A stretch of 5,440 bases of DNA. Source: Acidobacteriota bacterium (lineage in GTDB: Bacteria; Acidobacteriota; Terriglobia; Bryobacterales; Bryobacteraceae). Below, piece after piece: positions 1 to 3,593 of this stretch. Positions within the stretch are counted from its first letter, which is position 1. Every line of letters starts with the position of its first letter. The stretch is taken from the NCBI GenBank assembly GCA_018268875.1, contig JAFDVT010000723.1, positions 1-5,440 on the forward strand, read 5' to 3'. The position numbers and the translations under genes are program-made. The notes below the pieces were generated by a model. That model did not search any database. It was not told the DNA's origin and saw only the letters and a list, made by a program, of their open reading frames with translations.

Positions 1-1119
1 CGGAATCGGCATGTCGAAACGCGCGAGGCCATGACCCTCTTTCTGGCCACGAGCCGCCAGGCCGGTCTGCGCTGCCTCCAGATCCTGGCACTCACCGACG
101 TCGCCGCGCTGCACCTGATCGAGGGCAACGTGGAAGACGCGGAAGCGCTGCTCGACGAGGCCCGGGCGCGGGTCCGGGGGACCGTCGTCCGGTTCTGCGA
201 CACGCAGATCGCCGGACTGGAAACGGCGATCGCGTTCGGCCGCGGTCAGGAGACACTGGCGCGCACGTCGCTCGCGCGAACGCTGGCCCTGGCGGAGACG
301 CAGGGCACGTGCGGCTGCCTCATGTGGATCCGCTCCGGATTCAGCGCGCTCTTCTCCGAGGCCTGGCGCAGCGGCGTGCGACCGAACGTCATCCGCGTGC
401 TCGTCCGCCGCTACGAAGTGCCGCCGCCCACGCCGTTCACGGATCCGTGGCCGTGGCCCGTGCGCATCCGCGCGTTCGGTGCCATGACGATCGAGGTCGA
501 CGAGCGCCCGCTGATCGCCGACGGCAAGGCGCAGCACCGGGTGCTCGATCTGCTGCGACTGCTGATCGCCGAGAGCGGACGGAACGTGAGCGCACAGCGG
601 ATCTCGGACGCTCTCTGGCCCGACACCGAAGGCGACGGTGCGATGACCAACGTGCGCGGCACCGTGAAGCGCCTGCGCGATCTGCTCGGCGACGCCGATC
701 TCGTCCGGATGTACGACGGCAAGGTCTCGCTGAACCACCGCATGGTGTGGCTCGACACCTGGGCGCTCGGGGAACTCTGCGAGTCCGTCGAGACCGACGC
801 CGTCGCAGATGCAACGGTGCTCGAACATCGGCTGTTCTCGCTCTACCGCGAACCGTTGCTCGCGGCAGACGATCACGCGTGGCTGATCGACGGCCGCCGG
901 CGGCAGCGCGAGCGGTTCGCGCGTTGCGTGACGACGCTCATGCGACGCCGTGCCAACGCCGGCGACATCGAGCACGCGCTGATGCTGTGCGACCGAGCGC
1001 TCGGCATCGACGCGCAGTTGCCGGACGCACTGAAGCGCGTTCGCGATTCGCTGTTGCAGCGGCTGACGTCGCACGTCCCGACGCAGGCGATCCCGAAAGG
1101 TCCGACCCGTCTGCACTGA
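1..1119 (+). CDS. Transcriptional regulator with winged-helix and BTAD-like C-terminal domains (5' end outside the window)
   Basis: The frame is open from the first base, so the gene probably starts upstream; the ATG at 31 lies inside continuous coding sequence and has no convincing ribosome binding site. Residues below are counted from that ATG. Residues 1-130 are alpha-helical and Ala/Leu/Arg-rich, like the TPR-type repeats of MalT/LuxR-like ATP-dependent regulators. Residues 144-240 fit an OmpR/SARP-type winged helix: a beta start (VRIRAFGAMTIEV), then the recognition part around ISDALWPDTEGD and NVRGTVKRLRDLLG. Residues 241-345 are helical, with LYREPLLAADDHAWLIDGRR and a following repeat-like helix pair, as in BTAD domains. 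Proteins of this build are cytoplasmic DNA-binding regulators, often with an upstream ATPase module that would be outside this window. The gene ends 109 bases before the hydrolase gene on the same strand and may regulate it, but that is inference. The family call is fairly safe; the signal and target are unknown. Confidence 0.82.
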   Translation, partial: RNRHVETREAMTLFLATSRQAGLRCLQILALTDVAALHLIEGNVEDAEALLDEARARVRGTVVRFCDTQIAGLETAIAFGRGQETLARTSLARTLALAETQGTCGCLMWIRSGFSALFSEAWRSGVRPNVIRVLVRRYEVPPPTPFTDPWPWPVRIRAFGAMTIEVDERPLIADGKAQHRVLDLLRLLIAESGRNVSAQRISDALWPDTEGDGAMTNVRGTVKRLRDLLGDADLVRMYDGKVSLNHRMVWLDTWALGELCESVETDAVADATVLEHRLFSLYREPLLAADDHAWLIDGRRRQRERFARCVTTLMRRRANAGDIEHALMLCDRALGIDAQLPDALKRVRDSLLQRLTSHVPTQAIPKGPTRLH

Positions 1120-1184
1120 TCGCGGCACGCGCGGCGGACGCGGGTCGCGGAACGGATTTGCAACGGATCCCGCCGGAGCATGAC

Positions 1185-1210
1185 GGCGTCGCGACGATCG
1201 TCGCGACGCC
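1185..1210. promoter_or_regulatory. Perfect 26-bp palindrome upstream of the hydrolase gene (candidate operator)
   Basis: The half-site GGCGTCGCGACGA is followed immediately by its exact complement TCGTCGCGACGCC, with no spacer. It ends 8 bases before the GGAG ribosome binding site and 18 bases before the ATG of the hydrolase gene. No T-run follows, so it is not a typical intrinsic terminator of the upstream regulator gene. A spacer-free GC-rich dyad in this position suits a dimeric repressor or a leader hairpin that could influence translation. Function is inferred. Confidence 0.5.
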
Positions 1211-1218
1211 AACCCGAC

Positions 1219-1224
1219 GGAGAT
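1219..1224 (+). promoter_or_regulatory. Ribosome binding site of the hydrolase gene
   Basis: GGAGAT, with the GGAG core ending 6 bases before the ATG at 1229. It supports that start, which also gives a complete Tat-type signal peptide. Confidence 0.7.
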
Positions 1225-1228
1225 CCCC

Positions 1229-2191
1229 ATGGACGACACCAGAAGACACCTGCTGCTCGCCGGCGCATCGGCCGGCCTCCTGTCGGCGACCGGAGCAATG
1301 GCGGCGCCGGCAATCCGCGAGATCGACATCGAGGCGAACGGCCTGCGGTTCCGGGCACTGGAGGCGGGCGCGGGTCCGCTGGCGCTCTGTCTGCACGGCT
1401 TTCCGGATTCGCCCTGGACGTACCGGCATTTGCTGCCGGAACTCGCTCGCGCCGGCTACCGCGCCGTGGCGCCGTGGATGCGCGGGTACGCACCGACTGC
1501 CATTCCGGCCGACAACGACTTCTCGACGCGCGCTCTCGCCGCTGATGCGAACGGTCTGCATGCCGCGCTCGGTGGTGACGACCGCGCCGTGCTGATCGCG
1601 CACGACTGGGGATCGGCTGCCGCGTACGGCGCGCTCACGAGCGAGCCGGGACGGTGGCGCCGGGCCGTGATCATGAATGTCCCGCCGTGGGCGGTGTTCG
1701 GCCAGATCGCGTTCCGATACGACCAGCTCAAGCGGTCGTTCTACTTCTGGCTGTTCCAGATGGGCGTGGCCGAATCCATCGTCGGCAGCAACGATCTGGC
1801 CTTCATCGAGAGCCTGTGGCGAGACTGGTCCCCCACCTTCGACCCGACCGCCGAGATGCCGCGCGTCAAGGCGTGTCTGCGGGATCCGGCGAACCTCCGC
1901 GCGGCGCTCGGCTACTACCGTGACTTCTTCGCGCCGGACCGGTTCGGCACGCCCGCGTGGGCTGAGGCCCAGGCGGCCGTGCTCGGAAGACCGGTGCCGC
2001 AGCCGGTGCTGTATCTCCACGGAACCCGCGACGGTTGCATCGCGCTCGACGCGGCCGGTGCGGATGCCGTGCGGTCAGTGCTGTCGCCGACATCGGAAGT
2101 GGAGCGCATCCCGGGCGTCGGGCATTTCATGCTCGTCGAGGCACCGCGACAGATCGACGGTCGGATCGTCCGGTTCGTCGGAAGCCCTTGA
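1229..2191 (+). CDS. Tat-exported alpha/beta hydrolase, epoxide hydrolase/haloalkane dehalogenase-like
   Basis: This is a complete 320-residue protein of normal family length. The N-terminus has a twin-arginine signature (DDTRRHLLLAG, Arg5-Arg6), a hydrophobic stretch and an Ala-x-Ala-type cleavage site near residues 23-26, so export to the periplasm in folded form is likely. The alpha/beta hydrolase core follows. HGFPDS (56-61) is the HGxP oxyanion-hole motif. AHDWGS (124-129) is the nucleophile elbow, with Asp126 as nucleophile. Asp268 in GTRDG is the likely acid and His299 in GVGHF the catalytic base. An Asp nucleophile followed by Trp is typical of epoxide hydrolases and haloalkane/haloacid dehalogenases rather than serine esterases. 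Tyrosines in the cap (Tyr173, Tyr229-Tyr230 in ALGYYRDFF) fit the epoxide-ring-polarising tyrosines. The true substrate cannot be told from sequence. The upstream regulator gene and the palindrome at 1185-1210 may control it. The next strong terminator is about 165 bases downstream. Confidence 0.9.
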   Translation: MDDTRRHLLLAGASAGLLSATGAMAAPAIREIDIEANGLRFRALEAGAGPLALCLHGFPDSPWTYRHLLPELARAGYRAVAPWMRGYAPTAIPADNDFSTRALAADANGLHAALGGDDRAVLIAHDWGSAAAYGALTSEPGRWRRAVIMNVPPWAVFGQIAFRYDQLKRSFYFWLFQMGVAESIVGSNDLAFIESLWRDWSPTFDPTAEMPRVKACLRDPANLRAALGYYRDFFAPDRFGTPAWAEAQAAVLGRPVPQPVLYLHGTRDGCIALDAAGADAVRSVLSPTSEVERIPGVGHFMLVEAPRQIDGRIVRFVGSP

Positions 2192-2354
2192 ACGCGCGAA
2201 GCCGCGACCGTCGATTCGGCGGGCATCGCCATCTGCTTCGGCGGGTTGCGATGCATCCGACGAGTCCGGTGGACGGAGCGCCGTGCTGCGTGGTCGCTGC
2301 GGCCGTGTTGCTCGCGACACGAATGGCGGCACATGAAGCGCCCCGCGGAAAGCA

Positions 2355-2388
2355 CAAAGCCCTGCCGTATTGCTACGGCAGGGCTTTG
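2355..2388 (-). terminator. Intrinsic terminator behind the tRNA-Arg fragment, possibly bidirectional
   Basis: The arms CAAAGCCCTGCCGTA (2355-2369) and TACGGCAGGGCTTTG (2374-2388) pair perfectly over 15 bp around the loop TTGC. On the minus strand it starts 7 bases after the CCA end of the tRNA fragment, which is where a tRNA terminator belongs; the following minus-strand bases contain short T-runs (CTTTGTGCTTT). On the plus strand the stem is followed by GCTTGATT, so it may also stop transcription from the hydrolase gene. The 163 bases between the hydrolase stop and this hairpin hold no feature I can support. Confidence 0.85.
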
Positions 2389-2394
2389 CTTGAT

Positions 2395-2439
2395 TGGCGC
2401 GCCCGGCAGGATTCGAACCCACGACCCCCTGGTTCGTAG
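2395..2439 (-). other. Truncated tRNA-Arg(ACG) 3' half: putative attachment site of an integrated element
   Basis: On the minus strand this 45-base piece reads as anticodon loop CTACGAA (anticodon ACG at 2435-2437), 3' anticodon stem CCAGG, variable loop GGGTC, T-arm GTGGG-TTCGAAT-CCTGC, 3' acceptor strand CGGGCGC, discriminator G and encoded CCA. The layout matches bacterial tRNA-Arg(ACG), which reads CGU/CGC/CGA after A34 is converted to inosine. The 5' half is absent: the bases before the loop are GCTCC where CCTGG is needed, and no GCGCCCG acceptor strand follows at the expected distance. The fragment cannot fold as a tRNA. A tRNA 3' end cut at the anticodon loop is the common core site of tyrosine integrases. 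The native terminator still follows it at 2355-2388. The orientation places the chromosome to the left and the element to the right. Confidence 0.85.
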
Positions 2440-2568
2440 GGAGCCGTTCGCCCGTAACATTTTGATTTTATTAAGTGTCAATCGGACCGCACGTCGCCAC
2501 TTGCGCTCTACAGCGCCGGACTTGTCCGGACGAACTCACGCAGAAGTCACGCAGTGATTTTTCAGTAT
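2440..2568. other. Edge segment of the putative island between the att site and the IS remnant
   Basis: No gene is supported here. The segment begins exactly where tRNA homology ends. It contains an AT-rich patch (TTTTGATTTTATTAAG, about 2460-2475), a small dyad CCGGAC-TT-GTCCGG (2516-2529) and two copies of TCACGCAG one helical turn apart. Such short repeats next to a core att site can be integrase arm sites or excisionase sites, but nothing here proves that. Confidence 0.4.
2536..2554 (+). repeat. Two TCACGCAG direct repeats at 11-bp spacing
   Basis: TCACGCAG occurs at 2536-2543 and again at 2547-2554, giving an 11-bp period, so both copies face the same side of the helix. The second copy continues to TCACGCAGTGA, itself a short TCAC/GTGA dyad. 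The position about 100 bases inside the putative att core suggests a protein-binding site; this is inference from spacing alone. Confidence 0.4.
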
Positions 2569-2597
2569 TGAAATGCCCCGCGCTTCTTGGAGACTCC
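2569..2597 (+). repeat. Left terminal inverted repeat of the IS3 remnant
   Basis: It starts TGAAATGCCCCGCG and ends GGAGACTCC. Against the reverse complement of the right end, 19 or 20 of the first 26 positions agree, including the GCCCCG and GGAGAC blocks. Confidence 0.75.
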
Positions 2598-2618
2598 AAT
2601 TCTTGGGCGGATGGACTC

Positions 2619-2744
2619 ATGAAGGCGCAGACCAAACATTCACCGGAAGTGCGCGAGCGTGCCGTTCGGTTGGTGCTCGAGCATCAGGGCGAACACGGCT
2701 CGTAGTGGGCGGCCATCAGTTCGATCGCGGCGACGATCGGCTGA
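2619..2744 (+). pseudogene. IS3-family orfA, N-terminal fragment with in-frame stop
   Basis: The frame from the ATG at 2619 gives MKAQ followed by KHSPEVRERAVRLVLEHQG, the conserved N-terminal helix of IS3-family OrfA (helix-turn-helix, end-recognition protein). The reading frame then meets TAG at 2703-2705 in EHGS-stop-WAAISSIAATIG. Related proteins normally have Gln here, so a CAG to TAG change is the likely cause. OrfA-like sequence goes on to about 2741 and ends in TGA (2742-2744), where the internal deletion begins. The rest of the helix-turn-helix and the leucine zipper are missing. Non-functional. Confidence 0.8.
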
Positions 2745-3031
2745 CTCGATACTCGGCGCGTCTCGCCGAGGCAGGTGCGCAACCCTCGGCCGACAGCGTC
2801 GGAGGCTCCTGCGACAACGCACTGGCCGAGACCATCATCGGTCTGCTCGAGACGGAAGTGATCCATCAGCGGGGCCCGTTGCGAACCGTGGATGACGTGA
2901 AGTACGCCACGCTGGCGTGGGTCGACCGGTTCAACCTCCGCCGGATCCTGCAACCGATCGGGGACATCTCGCTGGCAGAGTTGGGGCACTCGTCCTATCA
3001 GCAGCAACAGGAGTCGGCCAAGGCGGCCTGA
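2744..3031 (+). pseudogene. IS3-family orfB transposase, C-terminal fragment
   Basis: About 95 residues remain of the DDE integrase-type transposase. RYSARLAEAGAQPS leads into DNALAETIIGLLETEVIH, where the Glu of ALAE corresponds to the final acidic residue of the DDE triad, and then WVDRFNLRRILQPIGDISLAE, the conserved C-terminal tail. The two catalytic Asp residues and all the N-terminal part are deleted. The usual Tyr of SYDNALAE is Cys here (SCDNALAE). The frame is -1 relative to the orfA fragment, as in intact IS3 elements that use programmed frameshifting. The stop TGA is 10 bases before the right inverted repeat. Confidence 0.85.
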
Positions 3032-3040
3032 CTCAAACCC

Positions 3041-3070
3041 GGAGGTCTCCGGGAAACCCGGGGCGATTCA
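3041..3070 (-). repeat. Right terminal inverted repeat of the IS3 remnant
   Basis: Its reverse complement starts TGAATCGCCCCGGG and ends GGAGACCTCC, matching the left end with a few substitutions. It lies just after the orfB stop codon, as expected for IS3-family elements. Confidence 0.75.
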
Positions 3071-3073
3071 GTC

Positions 3074-3205
3074 GCTACAGGAAGCCGGTCACTTGCCCGA
3101 AACTTCGGAGGCCACGCTCGACTCGCAGGCGGAAAGCACTACCAACTCTATGGCTTCGAAAAAGACGACGTCCCAGAGCAGTGACAATTCGAAGCGACGA
3201 GGAAC
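3074..3205 (+). pseudogene. Possible decayed coding fragment to the right of the IS remnant
   Basis: Translation in the frame of 3074 gives protein-like sequence ending GGKHYQLYGFEKDDVPEQ, then a TGA at 3182-3184, then QFEATRN up to a TAG at 3206-3208. There is no start codon with a ribosome binding site, and the left side is cut by the IS right end. It shares its frame with the small open frame 3209-3448, so both could be remains of one gene interrupted by the IS. I do not recognise the family. The protein-like composition is the only evidence. Confidence 0.25.
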
Positions 3206-3208
3206 TAG

Positions 3209-3448
3209 ATGCGGATTCGCGGTCCTCAAGGAGCAAGCCACTCGACGCCGATGTATGAAACACTTGATAGGGGCCTTGGATCCTCGTGTCAGCGGGACGA
3301 AGCAGTTGATTTCGCCAAGAGGGTGGCCGCGCAACGTGCATTCGTGGCCGCCCATGTGAACGACGCCGGGTGGCTGTGTCGCCATCAAGGCGGGCCTCTC
3401 AGTCGCCTCGCACGCTCGGCGTCGGGCATGCTCGCGTCGCTGCGATAG
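3209..3448 (+). CDS. Small hypothetical open frame, 79 residues
   Basis: The ATG at 3209 has a plausible GAGGA ribosome binding site (3199-3203) 5 bases upstream. The middle, with DEAVDFAKRVAAQRAF, reads like a helical protein segment; the end is Arg/Ser/Leu-rich and less convincing. There is no signal peptide, membrane segment or motif that I recognise. It may be a real small protein, or the tail of a gene broken by the IS insertion and the stops at 3182 and 3206. Chance is also possible because GC content is still high here. Confidence 0.3.
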   Translation: MRIRGPQGASHSTPMYETLDRGLGSSCQRDEAVDFAKRVAAQRAFVAAHVNDAGWLCRHQGGPLSRLARSASGMLASLR

Positions 3449-3580
3449 ATTCCCCATCGTCAGCGGTTTAGACCCTGCCGTCGGTCCCCTCGACGCTTCC
3501 AGCGACTCACATTGCCACGTAGCATATTTTCCCGAGATGCATAATATCCATAGACTATCGGTACGCCCTGCCGATGACTG
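3449..3580 (+). promoter_or_regulatory. Leader region of the large membrane-protein gene; weak promoter candidate
   Basis: No gene is supported here. The AT-rich stretch at about 3520-3555 contains CATAAT (3540-3545), which matches the -10 consensus at 5 of 6 positions and lies 48 bases before the TTG start. The best -35-like match, TTGCCA (3512-3517), is 22 bases away, longer than the usual 16-18, so the promoter is uncertain. A short dyad ATCGG (3557-3561)/CCGAT (3571-3575) sits just before the ribosome binding site. Confidence 0.25.
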
Positions 3581-3586
3581 AAGGAG
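3581..3586 (+). promoter_or_regulatory. Ribosome binding site that sets a TTG start
   Basis: AAGGAG lies 7 bases before TTG at 3594. An in-frame TGA at 3579-3581 means the coding region cannot begin farther upstream. The first in-frame ATG codons (3657 and 3660) have no comparable site and would remove the first membrane helix. Confidence 0.8.
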
Positions 3587-3593
3587 CGCGTCG

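Larger units (their letters stand above)
2569..3070 (+). mobile_element. Internally deleted IS3-family insertion sequence (about 0.5 kb)
   Basis: The element is bounded by related inverted repeats (2569-2597 and 3041-3070) and carries only the beginning of orfA and the end of orfB. Complete IS3-family elements are usually about 1.2-1.5 kb, so most of the interior is gone; the join lies near 2740-2745. The catalytic core is lost except for the region around the last acidic residue, so it cannot move unaided. A related full-length copy could act on its ends in trans. The flanking triplets TAT (2566-2568) and GTC (3071-3073) do not match, so there is no visible target duplication, which points to later rearrangement or decay of the flanks. 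Confidence 0.85.

Noticed and set aside
938..2020. Minus-strand open frame of 360 codons opposite the hydrolase gene
   Set aside because: Its translation is Arg/Gly/Ala-rich low-quality sequence typical of the antisense of a high-GC gene; the plus strand has a complete catalytic motif set.
2440..2475. Possible 5' half of the tRNA-Arg gene beyond the anticodon loop
   Set aside because: The minus-strand bases before the loop are GCTCC, which cannot pair with CCAGG, and no D-arm or GCGCCCG acceptor strand follows, so the tRNA is truncated.
2566..3073. Target-site duplication flanking the IS remnant
   Set aside because: The adjacent triplets TAT and GTC differ, and shifting the ends by one base does not give a match.
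3512..3545. TTGCCA and CATAAT as a standard sigma-70 promoter
   Set aside because: Each box matches 5 of 6 consensus positions, but the 22-base spacer is too long, so it is kept only as a weak candidate within the leader region.
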